The notes below the pieces were generated by a model. It was not told the DNA's origin. It searched no databases and was given only the letters and a program-made list of their open reading frames with translations. Shown here in pieces: positions 15,381-23,809 of a stretch of 64,000 bases of DNA. The position numbers and the translations under genes are program-made. The first letter of the stretch is position 1, and each line of letters begins with the position of its first letter. This DNA comes from BRH-c54 sp965284565 (GTDB taxonomy: Bacteria; Bacteroidota; Bacteroidia; Flavobacteriales_E; Vicingaceae), in NCBI GenBank assembly GCA_965284565.1, contig OZ260100.1, forward strand, positions 372,001 through 436,000. The letters are read 5' to 3'.

Positions 15381-16898
15381 TTAATTGGTGATTAATTTTT
15401 CTGTTGCTTGTAAAGCGTATAATTTTTCGTATTTCGCTTTAGCATATTGCATAAAGTAGGTAAAGTTAAGCTTTTCTCCGGTAACTCTTTCGCACAATTC
15501 GCTTGCCGAGTATAATCTTCCGTATTGATGAATATTAGTTCTTAACCAATCTAACAATTCCGTATAATTTCCTTGCTCAATCTTTTCTTCTAAATTTTCA
15601 ATTTGCTCTTGGGCTTTATGAAAAAATTGTGCCGCATAAAAACTACCCAACGAATAGGTTGGGAAATAGCCAAAACTACCATGCGACCAATGAATATCTT
15701 GCAATACTCCTTTGGAATCTGATGGTACATCTATATTTAAATAAGCTTTGTATTTTTCATTCCACACACGAGGCAAATCACTTACTTCAATATTTCCTAA
15801 AATCAATTCTTTTTCAATTTCGTAACGAATTAACACATGAAAATGATACGTCAGCTCATCGGCATTTGTTCTTATAAACGAAGGCTTAACAATGTTCATG
15901 GCTTTGTAAAAATCTGCTACAGAATAGTTCTTTAAATTATCAGGAAAAGCTTCTTGTAATTTCGGATAAAAATATTTCCAGAAAGAAAGACTTCTGCCTA
16001 CATTATTTTCCCACAAACGAGATTGAGATTCATGCATTCCCAACGATAAATAAGTGCCAGCAGGAAGTCCGTAGTTTTCTACTTTCAATCCTTGCTCATA
16101 CAAAGCATGTCCGCCTTCATGAATACTACTCCATAAAATCTCACTCAAATCTTCTTCACTCACTCTAGTGGTTACTCTAGAGTCTTCAGGACTAAAACTT
16201 GTAGAAAATGGATGTGATGAAATATCTTGTCTGCCCGCTTCAAAATCGTAACCCATTTTTTCTAAAACAAGCTCCGTAAACGCTAATTGTTTTTCTTTTG
16301 GATAATGTTGACGCATTAAAGCATCTTCATTCTGAGGAGCATCAGCAACTTGTTTAACAAAATCTACCAGTTGATTTTTTACGTCAGCAAATAAAACATC
16401 TAACTCCGCAACAGTAGTTTTCGGCTCGTATAAATCAATTAATGCATCGTAAGGATTATTTTCATACCCCAACAACTCACACTCTTCTCTTTTCAACTTT
16501 ACTAACTTTTCTAAATAAGGTTCAAAAAGTTTAAAATCATCTTCCTTTTTGGCTTTGTTCCATGCCTGAAAAGCTTGTGAAACAGTTTTACTCATTTCCT
16601 GAACAAAAGCAGTTGTATATTTATTGTTCTTTTCAAATTCTGTTAATGATTCTGAAACATTTCTTTTTTGTTCATCGCTAAACGAATTATCTTTAAGCAA
16701 CTGCTGCAAGAGCTTTCCAAAATCTTCTTGTGCACTTAATTCATGATGAATTCCTGCTAAAGTAGAGATTTGTTGAGCTCTTTTCTCTGCTCCTTTTGGT
16801 GGCATCATCACTTCCTGATCCCAACTTAAAACAGCAATACTATTTCCTACATCGGCTATTTTTGCCAAATGATTTACATAATCTTCATAATTCTTCAT
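15381..16898 (-). CDS. Carboxypeptidase Taq, M32 family
   Basis: M32 enzymes are zinc metallocarboxypeptidases that remove C-terminal residues from peptides, in the cytosol. From the ATG at 16898 the protein has 505 residues, the usual family length. It shows the zinc motif HEGGH at 260-264, a third ligand in HESQSRLWEN (Glu290), the N-terminal VLSWDQEVMMPPKGAEKRAQQ (24-43), and IRTNADELTYHFHVLIRYEIE. The frame extends upstream to 16955, but those 19 residues are not family-like. A lipoprotein gene follows after 11 nt. Confidence 0.93.
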   Translation of the reverse strand: MKNYEDYVNHLAKIADVGNSIAVLSWDQEVMMPPKGAEKRAQQISTLAGIHHELSAQEDFGKLLQQLLKDNSFSDEQKRNVSESLTEFEKNNKYTTAFVQEMSKTVSQAFQAWNKAKKEDDFKLFEPYLEKLVKLKREECELLGYENNPYDALIDLYEPKTTVAELDVLFADVKNQLVDFVKQVADAPQNEDALMRQHYPKEKQLAFTELVLEKMGYDFEAGRQDISSHPFSTSFSPEDSRVTTRVSEEDLSEILWSSIHEGGHALYEQGLKVENYGLPAGTYLSLGMHESQSRLWENNVGRSLSFWKYFYPKLQEAFPDNLKNYSVADFYKAMNIVKPSFIRTNADELTYHFHVLIRYEIEKELILGNIEVSDLPRVWNEKYKAYLNIDVPSDSKGVLQDIHWSHGSFGYFPTYSLGSFYAAQFFHKAQEQIENLEEKIEQGNYTELLDWLRTNIHQYGRLYSASELCERVTGEKLNFTYFMQYAKAKYEKLYALQATEKLITN

Positions 16899-17043
16899 AA
16901 AAAATTCTTTTAAACAAAAGTAGTTATAATTATCTTTAAAGCCCTTTGTAAGCATAAGATTTTAGTCCTGAAAAACTACATTAGAAAACTCATAATGACC
17001 ACAATTTAGCAAATTTTGATTATGAATTATGGATTATTTTTTT

Positions 17044-17051
17044 TAGATTTG
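17044..17051 (+). promoter_or_regulatory. -7 box of the bTHX gene
   Basis: TAGATTTG followed by C matches TAnnTTTG and lies 42 nt before the ATG. A TTTG upstream (17015-17018) is 25 nt away, too far for the usual spacing. Confidence 0.4.
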
Positions 17052-17093
17052 CTTGATTCTTAATTTAGTACTAACGAAATAAAATTACAAGGT

Positions 17094-17405
17094 ATGGGAA
17101 AAGGTGATCTTAAAACAAAAAAAGGAAAAATTTTTGCAGGAAGCTACGGAAATACTCGAAAAAGAAAAAAATCTAACAACCCTTTTGCGGCTATAGCTGC
17201 TGCTAAAAAGGCTGCTACTAAAAAAACGGTAAAGACAGAAGAAACAACTAAGGAAGAAAAGCCTAAAAAGGCTGCTGCTAAGAAAACAACAGAGAAAAAA
17301 GCAGCTACCAAAACTACTGCAAAGAAAACTACTACAGCAAAGAAAGCATCAACAAGCACTACTGCTAAAAAAACTACAACCAAAAAAGCTGCCGACAAGA
17401 AATAA
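17094..17405 (+). CDS. 30S ribosomal protein bTHX with a long Ala/Lys/Thr-rich tail
   Basis: Residues 1-28 (MGKGDLKTKKGKIFAGSYGN...TRKRKK) match the small ribosomal protein bTHX (Thx), which in Thermus sits in the 30S head and consists of little more than this segment. Here about 75 further residues follow, made almost only of Lys, Ala and Thr (KKAAAKKTTEKKAATKTTAKK-like repeats), resembling histone H1-like or HU tails. A terminator hairpin (17435-17469) follows. The tail could bind rRNA or DNA. The opposite-strand frame here is only a shadow of the repeats. Confidence 0.88.
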   Translation: MGKGDLKTKKGKIFAGSYGNTRKRKKSNNPFAAIAAAKKAATKKTVKTEETTKEEKPKKAAAKKTTEKKAATKTTAKKTTTAKKASTSTTAKKTTTKKAADKK

Positions 17406-17434
17406 TTACTGTCGGTTGACTATAATTTAACTTG

Positions 17435-17469
17435 AAAAAGACATTGATTTTGAAAATTAATGTCTTTTT
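17435..17469 (+). terminator. Terminator after bTHX
   Basis: AAAAAGACATT (17435-17445) pairs with AATGTCTTTTT (17459-17469), followed by more T residues. The hairpin ends 24 bp before the ATG of the next gene, so the downstream phosphorylase either has its own promoter or relies on read-through. Confidence 0.75.
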
Positions 17470-17492
17470 TTGTTTTTCTAAAGTTTATTAAT

Positions 17493-18362
17493 ATGCTTAA
17501 AATCGAACCTTCAGAGTTAGTATTACAACCTGACAATAGTATTTACCACCTTAAACTTCATCCCGAACAATTGGCTAAAAATGTTATTGTTGTTGGCGAC
17601 CCCGGAAGAGTTGAAGTGATTTCTAATTATTTTGACAGAATAGACCACAAAGTAAGCAACAGAGAGATTGTTACTCATACTGGTATGTTAAACAATACAC
17701 CAATTACCGTAATGTCAACAGGAATGGGAACCGACAATATTGATATTGTGCTAAATGAATTGGACGCATTGGTAAACATTGATTTAGAAAATAGAACCAT
17801 AAAAGCTGAAAAAAAATCCTTGAACATTATTCGTATTGGAACTTGTGGAGCCATGCAAAAAGATATTCCCGTAAATAGTTTTGTGGCTTCTTCTTTTGGT
17901 TTGGGTTTGGATGGATTATTAAATTTTTATGAGTTTGAACAAAGCGAGGAAGAAAAACAATTGTTGGCTGCTTTTTACGAGCAAACGAACTATGCAAAAA
18001 CTTTTGCTCAACCTTATTTTGTAAAAGCATCCGACCCATTGTTAGATTTGTTTAAGAACGATTGCCATATAGGAATTACTGCTACCGCTCCTGGTTTTTA
18101 CGGTCCGCAAGGCAGAATGCTTAGAATCCCACTAAAAGAAAAACAATTGAACGAAAAACTCAATCAATTCAACTACAACAACCATCAAATTGTCAATTTT
18201 GAAATGGAAACTTCGGCTCTTTACGGACTTTCCAGAGCAATGGGACATCATGCTTGTACCGTTTGTGTGGCAGTTGCCAACAGATTTGCTAAGGAGTTTA
18301 GCAAGGATTACAAACCTGCTCTTAAAAAGCTAATAGAACTTACCTTATCCAAGCTAGTGTAA
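17493..18362 (+). CDS. Nucleoside phosphorylase (uridine phosphorylase type)
   Basis: These enzymes split nucleosides with phosphate into base and ribose 1-phosphate for salvage. From the ATG at 17493 the protein has 290 residues. It shows the phosphate-binding VVGDPGRVE near 32-40, STGMGTDNIDIVLNEL, IRIGTCGAMQKDIPVN, and the C-terminal NFEMETSALYGLSRAMGH, in which the METSA segment binds ribose. The layout fits the PNP/UDP phosphorylase family. The exact base is not certain; uridine is the best guess. An upstream in-frame ATG at 17460 falls inside the terminator hairpin and is unlikely. Confidence 0.85.
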   Translation: MLKIEPSELVLQPDNSIYHLKLHPEQLAKNVIVVGDPGRVEVISNYFDRIDHKVSNREIVTHTGMLNNTPITVMSTGMGTDNIDIVLNELDALVNIDLENRTIKAEKKSLNIIRIGTCGAMQKDIPVNSFVASSFGLGLDGLLNFYEFEQSEEEKQLLAAFYEQTNYAKTFAQPYFVKASDPLLDLFKNDCHIGITATAPGFYGPQGRMLRIPLKEKQLNEKLNQFNYNNHQIVNFEMETSALYGLSRAMGHHACTVCVAVANRFAKEFSKDYKPALKKLIELTLSKLV

Positions 18363-18384
18363 ACAATAAACCAACTTTTTTCAT

Positions 18385-18509
18385 GTCTTTGATAAGAAAC
18401 TTCCAAAGACGAGGCTTTCAAAATTTTTGATTCTAAGGAGTTTACTAAAGTAAATGACTGAATCAAAAATGAGAGTAACAAAGTATTTGGGAGTTTTCTT
18501 GCAAAGACA
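18385..18509. repeat. 125-bp imperfect long palindrome
   Basis: The left end (18385-18408, tgtctttgataagaaact...) and the right end (18486-18509, ...gagttttcttgcaaagaca) are inverted repeats with about five differences over 24 nt. Inner segments also pair: TTTTTGATTC with GAATCAAAAA, and TTTACT with AGTAAA. The whole could fold into one long hairpin. It sits between the nucleoside phosphorylase and a SirB1-like gene and may be a RIP-like repeat or a terminator. Confidence 0.6.
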
Positions 18510-18571
18510 AATTAACAGAATTGAGTTAATAAGTTATTGTTAAACTAGGTCACTAACTTTAAGTGCTGACG

Positions 18572-18579
18572 TAAATTTG
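18572..18579 (+). promoter_or_regulatory. -7 box of the SirB1-like gene, 4 nt before ATG
   Basis: TAAATTTG ends four bases before the ATG at 18584, the same spacing as at pyrE, smpB and thiL, implying a leaderless or nearly leaderless mRNA. The -33 element is not clear. Confidence 0.5.
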
Positions 18580-18583
18580 GAAC

Positions 18584-19423
18584 ATGTCAGACAAAGAGTT
18601 AAAAGCACTAATAGACTTATTAGACGATCCAGACAATGCTGTTTTTGATGAAATCAAAAATAAAATTATCTCTATAGGAAATGATGTAATTCCACATCTG
18701 GAAGATGCTTGGGAGACCTCATTAGATGTACTTCGTCAAGAAAGAATAGAAAACATCATCCATCATTTACAGTTTGAAGAGGTAAAAAAAGCCCTCACTG
18801 ATTGGAAAAATACTCCTGAGCAAGATTTAATTCAAGGTGCTATTATTGTTGCCAAATACCAATATCCTGATATTGATGAGGAATTGATTCATAAAACCAT
18901 AAATCAACTAAAACAAGATACTTGGTTAGAGTTAAATGAAAACCTTACTGCTTTAGAACAAATTAATGTATTAAATAGAATTTTTTTTGAAATTCATGGC
19001 TTTCATGGAAATACCAAAAACATAAACTCTCCCAAGAATTCTTTTATAAATAATGTAGTAGAATCCAAATCAGGTAACCCTATTACGTTGGGAATTTTGT
19101 ATATTTCTGTATGTAAATTATTAAACATTCCTATTTATGGCGTAAATGTTCCCGCCCATTTTGTATTGGCTTACTCCGAAAAACCTAATGATATTTTGTT
19201 TTATATCAACCTATTTAACAAAGGAACCATATTTAGCAAATACGATATTGATAATTTTTTAGCTCAACTAAAATTAAGTCCAAAAGCGAGTTATTATATT
19301 CCTTGCGATAACCTTATCATCATCCAACGCTTAGTCCAACACCTGGTATTTACTTACGACAATTTGGGTTATTTGGACAAAAAGCAAGAGTTGGAACAAT
19401 TGTATGCTATTTTGAAAACATAG
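18584..19423 (+). CDS. SirB1/transglutaminase-like protein
   Basis: The 279-residue cytosolic protein has an N-terminal helical region and the SirB1-type core: NRIFFEIHGFHGN, then SFINNVVESKSGNPITLGILYISVCKLLNIPIYGVNVPAHFVLAY (about 145-200 in parts), which is the 'NP-x-LG-x-LY' signature of this transglutaminase-like family. In these proteins the catalytic Cys is usually replaced, and I see none at the expected place, so enzyme activity is doubtful. The function of SirB1-like proteins is unclear. It is monocistronic. Confidence 0.8.
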   Translation: MSDKELKALIDLLDDPDNAVFDEIKNKIISIGNDVIPHLEDAWETSLDVLRQERIENIIHHLQFEEVKKALTDWKNTPEQDLIQGAIIVAKYQYPDIDEELIHKTINQLKQDTWLELNENLTALEQINVLNRIFFEIHGFHGNTKNINSPKNSFINNVVESKSGNPITLGILYISVCKLLNIPIYGVNVPAHFVLAYSEKPNDILFYINLFNKGTIFSKYDIDNFLAQLKLSPKASYYIPCDNLIIIQRLVQHLVFTYDNLGYLDKKQELEQLYAILKT

Positions 19424-19543
19424 GCTTGGGTTTACAGATTAATTGTATATTTGGAAAGTAATTTTTAACAAAAACAAGAAAAGCACCTCCTATATATAGA
19501 AAATAAACGCTACAAAATTGAAAAAGTAGTGTATTGCTGGGTG

Positions 19544-19570
19544 TTAGGTGGCATAAAAAAAAAAAAAAAA
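19544..19570. repeat. Left boundary of accessory island: TTAGGTGGC and A16 run
   Basis: TTAGGTGGC (19544-19552) is the exact reverse complement of GCCACCTAA at 23428-23436 after the second island gene. A run of 16 A residues (19555-19570) follows, ending 4 nt before the island's first ATG. GTTAGGT agrees with the integron core-site consensus GTTRRRY, but there is no integrase nearby. Confidence 0.45.
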
Positions 19571-19574
19571 CTGA

Positions 19575-20888
19575 ATGAATAGAGATTGGACTGATTTTAA
19601 ATCACTTCACGGAAATATCGCAGGAGCAAGAGAAGCTTTCGAAGATGCTTGTGAAACGCTTTTTAAAAAGAAACATAAAGACCAGCACGTTAGCCAAGTT
19701 AAAGTAAAACAAGGTGATGGTGGAATTGATATTTTCATTGGTGAACTTGGAGTTGAGCCAATTACAGTTATACAATGTAAATTCTTTTTAGAGAGCTTTG
19801 AGGCTTCCCAGCATTCTCAAATAAGAGAATCCTTTAACACCGCTATTTCGTCCGAAAAATATGAATTAAAAGAATGGATTCTATGTATTCCCAGAGTGAT
19901 TGATATTGATGAAAATGCTTGGTGGTTTAAATGGAAACACAAAAAACTAACAGAACATACCAAGAATAAAGGTTTTATCAAACTGATAAATGGCAATGAA
20001 TTGATTGATTTATTGAAAGAATTAGACTTATATAACCAGGTATTTAAACTAGATGATTCAATAAAAATTGATGAAATACACAAGCAGTTAGTTCCTGTGA
20101 CTATTGACCCACCAAAAGACATAAAGCCCAGTACCGTTCTTTTCAATAATTACTCTGAAAAAAACGAACCGTTTTACTTAAATCGTAACAGCGATTCTGA
20201 ATTTAACAAATCATTAGAAATAAGCAATATCTGGTTGTTTGGAAAATCTGGTGTTGGTAAGACTGCCCTTATTAATAGAAATTTAATTCAAAACAAAATT
20301 CAGTATTGTTTTTGCGACTTGAGCCCAATTACCATAACAAAAGAGGGAGATGTGTTAAACGAAATACTAATTACAATTGAAGATAAATTTGATTTGGAAA
20401 GAGATGATAATGAAACAAACAAACTGAAACAGATATCTCAAATTCTATGCAAAGCTAGCTCGAGTAATACGATAATTGTAATTGACGAACTATCAGTGTC
20501 TGACAACTCAATTCTAAAAAATATTGCTGACAGTTTCATTCAGCTCGTAACTCATTATAATAATCAAGCAGGAAATAGTGAGCTCAAATTTGTAGTATCA
20601 ACAATATCTAATCCCAAAGATATTATCCAAAATAAGTCGAAAGCAAGTGGTTACTTTCAATATATCTGTTGTGATTCTTGGGAAGATTATTCTTCTCAAT
20701 TGTTTGATATATTGGCTAAAGCTCTCAGCCTAGAGTTAGGAGATTTAAAATCAACAATTATTAAAGGATCTAATCACTCACCTAGAACATTAAAAAATAT
20801 TTTTCAGAAAATATTGATTGGCAATGACACAAGTGAAAAAGCTGTTAGTAAAGCAATAAAATTAACTCAATCAGAAATTGTTGGATAA
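19575..20888 (+). CDS. Restriction endonuclease-like/P-loop ATPase fusion (putative defence effector)
   Basis: The 437-residue protein begins with a PD-(D/E)xK-like nuclease domain: Glu23/Glu27 in AFEDACETLF, Asp52 in QGDGGIDIFIG, and Gln67-Cys-Lys69 in VIQCKFF, followed by a segment (FIKLINGNELIDLLKEL) of the kind found in Mrr/Cap4-like nucleases. A P-loop NTPase domain follows, with Walker A GKSGVGKT (223-230) and Walker B IIVIDE (300-305). No membrane segment is seen. Such proteins usually act as ATP-gated DNA nucleases in phage defence. The stop overlaps the next gene's start (TAATG at 20886-20890), so the two are translationally coupled. The fold calls are by motif; the substrate is unknown. 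Confidence 0.8.
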   Translation: MNRDWTDFKSLHGNIAGAREAFEDACETLFKKKHKDQHVSQVKVKQGDGGIDIFIGELGVEPITVIQCKFFLESFEASQHSQIRESFNTAISSEKYELKEWILCIPRVIDIDENAWWFKWKHKKLTEHTKNKGFIKLINGNELIDLLKELDLYNQVFKLDDSIKIDEIHKQLVPVTIDPPKDIKPSTVLFNNYSEKNEPFYLNRNSDSEFNKSLEISNIWLFGKSGVGKTALINRNLIQNKIQYCFCDLSPITITKEGDVLNEILITIEDKFDLERDDNETNKLKQISQILCKASSSNTIIVIDELSVSDNSILKNIADSFIQLVTHYNNQAGNSELKFVVSTISNPKDIIQNKSKASGYFQYICCDSWEDYSSQLFDILAKALSLELGDLKSTIIKGSNHSPRTLKNIFQKILIGNDTSEKAVSKAIKLTQSEIVG

Positions 20889-23425
20889 TGAAAAAAAGAC
20901 TGAAGAAATATACCTCTATCCCTCAACATCTTTACGTAAACAGAGCTGCTGACGAGCAACTAAAAAGGATAGTTGATGAAATGCAGAGGCCTGGTTATGT
21001 TTTGGTTGCAAGACAGATGGGCAAGACTAATTTATTATTTAATGCTAAAAGAACATTAGAGAACAGCAATAGACTATTTATTTATGTGGACTTATCAAAT
21101 GTTTTTAAGTATGAACGTGAATGCTATAGAAATATCGTTGATACTATTATCGAACCAAATGAAAATCTGTTTGAAGTAATAGAAAAACAAATTTCTGCTT
21201 TAAGAGACAAAGAATTTCCTCCACATAAAGAATATTCAAAATCTTTAAGAATAGTTCTAGAACATTTCAAAGGAGACCTTGTAATTGTTTTGGATGAAAT
21301 AGATGCTTTGAGATCTGCTGAATATTCCGATAATATATTCGCCCAAATAAGAAGTAATTATTTTTCAAGAACCAACTTTCCTGTATTTGAAAGGTTAACT
21401 TATATATTATCAGGAGTTATTGAGCCTACCGAATTAATAAAAGATAGGAATAAATCTCCATTTAATATAGGTGACAAAATATATCTGGATGACTTTACAC
21501 TGGATGAACATAGAAATTTTATTAAGAAAAGTGAACTATCTATTTCTGAAGATGTTGCAAATGAAATTTACAACTGGACCAATGGCAACCCAAGATTAAC
21601 GTTTGACATTTGTTCATCGATTGAGAATTTAATACTAGAAAAGAAGAATGTTACTATAGAATCCCTTAAGACTTTAGTAAAAGAAAAATACCTTACAACT
21701 TTTGACATTGCACCAATAGATCATATACGCGAGCTAGTAAAATCCAATAAAGATGTTAGAAAGGCTGTATTAAGTATACAACAAAATAAAAAGATAGAAT
21801 TAAGTGATGAAATCAAAAAGAAATTATATTTATTTGGTATTATTAATTCTAGATTTGATGAAGATACTGCAATCAAAAATCCAATAATTGAAAATAGTCT
21901 TTCAATAGACTGGATTAAATCAATTGAAAAACAAACTCAAAATCAGTTTAATTATGGTCTAGAACTAATGGATAACTTTGAATATCAAGAAGCTGTCTCT
22001 ATTCTTTCAGATTATATCTTAAACTCTTCTCCTACCAAAAACGAATTAGAAATTTGTTCTTATAACATTGGTTTCGCTCATTATAACTTAAGAAATTTAG
22101 AAAGTGCTATTGAATATTTTTCAAAGGATTATTCTATAGATCTATATAAAAGTAATGCAAAATCACTTTTAGGAATATGTAAACTTGGAATAGGTGAAAA
22201 AGACGGAGGAATTGAAATCTTAGAAAGTATAATCAAGCAAAAAACAAAAGATTTCGCATTCAGAAATGCGGCATTAAATTTAGCTCCGATTATAGCAACA
22301 ACCGATAAACCTAGAGCATTAAAAATTTATGACGAACTCTATGAATCTACCTTTGATAATCATGACGAAACCACTGATGATGAATTAAATAAGTTAAGAA
22401 CTCTTTCTCAATATTATAAAGCTGAACTTTATTTTGAAGAAAAAAACATTGCTAAAACTTTAGATTGTTTAAATCTCGCCTTGAAATATGCGAATTCACT
22501 TGACAGTCTATATATTAAGTTTTCCATTTACAATCTATCAGAAGAAAAAGATGAAAATCTTAAGTCTGAAATTATTGACTCCATTATAGATCAAGAATTA
22601 AAATTCGATACAAAACACTCATATCCTATAAGCTTTTCAGAAAGTCACCTATATAATTATTTGGATTTATACTTTGATAAAGCAAATCTAATGCAATTCG
22701 AAAGATTACTAGATTATTCATATAATATTCTTTTTAAGAAAAAAATTGGCAAGTATCAAATAGCATACACAACTAGTAAACACTCATCAAAAAGTGAAGA
22801 TTTATTAAAATATATATTACACAATAAATCTAGTACATCAGATCTAACTTTAATGAGAACTAGCAGGGATTTAGCTTTTGTTTATTCAAACAAATCTTCT
22901 GACTTCTTCACATACTTTCATACATATGAAAGCCTATTTCTTAAAACTAATAACGTAACTGGTGACGATATTTATATATACGCCTTAGCAATTAAAAACT
23001 ACTCTGATTTAAATAAGCTTAAAGAGGGAGTTGAGCTTTGTAAAGCGATTGAAAGTAGACTATTAAAGATAGAAGATGAGGAGTTGATTTTTGAATCAAT
23101 AATAATCTACTACTGGTTTTCAAACTTAAACTTTAGTTTAAAAAATCAAAAAGATGCAATTTTTTATGCTGATAAAACTATTCAATTAATTGAAAGTTCA
23201 AAGAAAGAAAGAACTTCCATGATAGACGAAAAAGGTGTAAAATCAATTGTCGAACAAATGAAACAAATTAAAAGCTCCGCAATTTCCAGGAAGCCATTGA
23301 TTATAGGTAAAAAGTATGGACGTAATGAGAAAGTGAAAGTTCAATATTTAGATGGAAGAGTTATAGAGAATAAATATAAAAAACTTGAAGCAGATATTAT
23401 TGCTGAAAGATGTAGAATAATATAA
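20888..23425 (+). CDS. AAA-like ATPase with TPR region (putative defence sensor)
   Basis: The 845-residue protein has an N-terminal AAA-like ATPase domain of the AAA_35 type: ARQMGKT as degenerate Walker A (41-47), Walker B LVIVLDEIDAL (131-141), and a winged-helix-like part (WTNGNPRLTFDICSSIE). From about residue 350 come TPR-like helical pairs (YGLELMDNFEYQEAVSILSDYI, YNIGFAHYNLRNLESAIEYFSKDYS, LLGICKLGIGEKDGGIEILESI and later ones). ATPase plus TPR architecture resembles STAND-type sensors such as Avs proteins, where the repeats recognise a phage product. It is coupled to the nuclease-ATPase gene by a 1-bp overlap. The pairing suggests sensor plus effector; this is inference. Confidence 0.8.
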   Translation: MKKRLKKYTSIPQHLYVNRAADEQLKRIVDEMQRPGYVLVARQMGKTNLLFNAKRTLENSNRLFIYVDLSNVFKYERECYRNIVDTIIEPNENLFEVIEKQISALRDKEFPPHKEYSKSLRIVLEHFKGDLVIVLDEIDALRSAEYSDNIFAQIRSNYFSRTNFPVFERLTYILSGVIEPTELIKDRNKSPFNIGDKIYLDDFTLDEHRNFIKKSELSISEDVANEIYNWTNGNPRLTFDICSSIENLILEKKNVTIESLKTLVKEKYLTTFDIAPIDHIRELVKSNKDVRKAVLSIQQNKKIELSDEIKKKLYLFGIINSRFDEDTAIKNPIIENSLSIDWIKSIEKQTQNQFNYGLELMDNFEYQEAVSILSDYILNSSPTKNELEICSYNIGFAHYNLRNLESAIEYFSKDYSIDLYKSNAKSLLGICKLGIGEKDGGIEILESIIKQKTKDFAFRNAALNLAPIIATTDKPRALKIYDELYESTFDNHDETTDDELNKLRTLSQYYKAELYFEEKNIAKTLDCLNLALKYANSLDSLYIKFSIYNLSEEKDENLKSEIIDSIIDQELKFDTKHSYPISFSESHLYNYLDLYFDKANLMQFERLLDYSYNILFKKKIGKYQIAYTTSKHSSKSEDLLKYILHNKSSTSDLTLMRTSRDLAFVYSNKSSDFFTYFHTYESLFLKTNNVTGDDIYIYALAIKNYSDLNKLKEGVELCKAIESRLLKIEDEELIFESIIIYYWFSNLNFSLKNQKDAIFYADKTIQLIESSKKERTSMIDEKGVKSIVEQMKQIKSSAISRKPLIIGKKYGRNEKVKVQYLDGRVIENKYKKLEADIIAERCRII

Positions 23426-23427
23426 AC

Positions 23428-23436
23428 GCCACCTAA
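23428..23436. repeat. Right boundary inverted repeat of accessory island
   Basis: GCCACCTAA lies 2 bp after the ATPase-TPR stop codon and is the reverse complement of TTAGGTGGC at 19544-19552. The pair brackets exactly the two island genes. Confidence 0.4.
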
Positions 23437-23451
23437 TCGAGTAGATGCCCC

Positions 23452-23760
23452 CTCCGCTGCCGCCAGCGTCCACGCTGGTGGTAAAGAGATAAATAATAAA
23501 AGACTACTTTAAAAAATGTAAAACGTCCGTAGTTGCCATTAAAAAGATTCCCGATAATTTTTCCGTTGCACTCCAAAATTTCGAGAATGACGTAAATGGA
23601 CAGGTTGGTTTGTTTCCATTTTATGGAAACACTATGTAATGCTAAAAACCTGCTTTTTTGCAACTATGGATTCCTATGACACCATGTGGTTAAAATCTTT
23701 TTATTCGTGTATTCGTAGCTTTAGCTAAACTCCAAGCGTGGACGCTTGAAGTAGCGGAAG
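23452..23760. repeat. 309-bp MITE-like element with terminal inverted repeats
   Basis: The left end 23452-23478 (ctccgctgccgccagcgtcc...) and the right end 23732-23760 are imperfect inverted repeats. Each contains its own hairpin: CCAGCGT-CC-ACGCTGG on the left, CAAGCGT-GG-ACGCTTG on the right. Inside lie a relative of the 4617 element (23543-23593) and a hairpin GTTTCC...GGAAAC (23612-23630) shared with the 42552 element. There is no real gene; the 76-codon minus-strand frame over this stretch is not protein-like. The rest of the 384-bp gap shows nothing. Confidence 0.55.
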
Positions 23761-23809
23761 AAAAACCTCAAACCCCTAAACTCTTAACCTTATAACCTCT
23801 TAAACTAAC

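Noticed and set aside
17144..17398. 84-codon minus-strand frame over the bTHX gene
   Set aside because: It is the hydrophobic-looking antisense of Lys/Ala/Thr repeat codons; bTHX on the plus strand is clearly the gene.
23433..23663. 76-codon minus-strand frame after the ATPase-TPR gene
   Set aside because: It lies over intergenic repeats and hairpins, and the product has no protein-like pattern.
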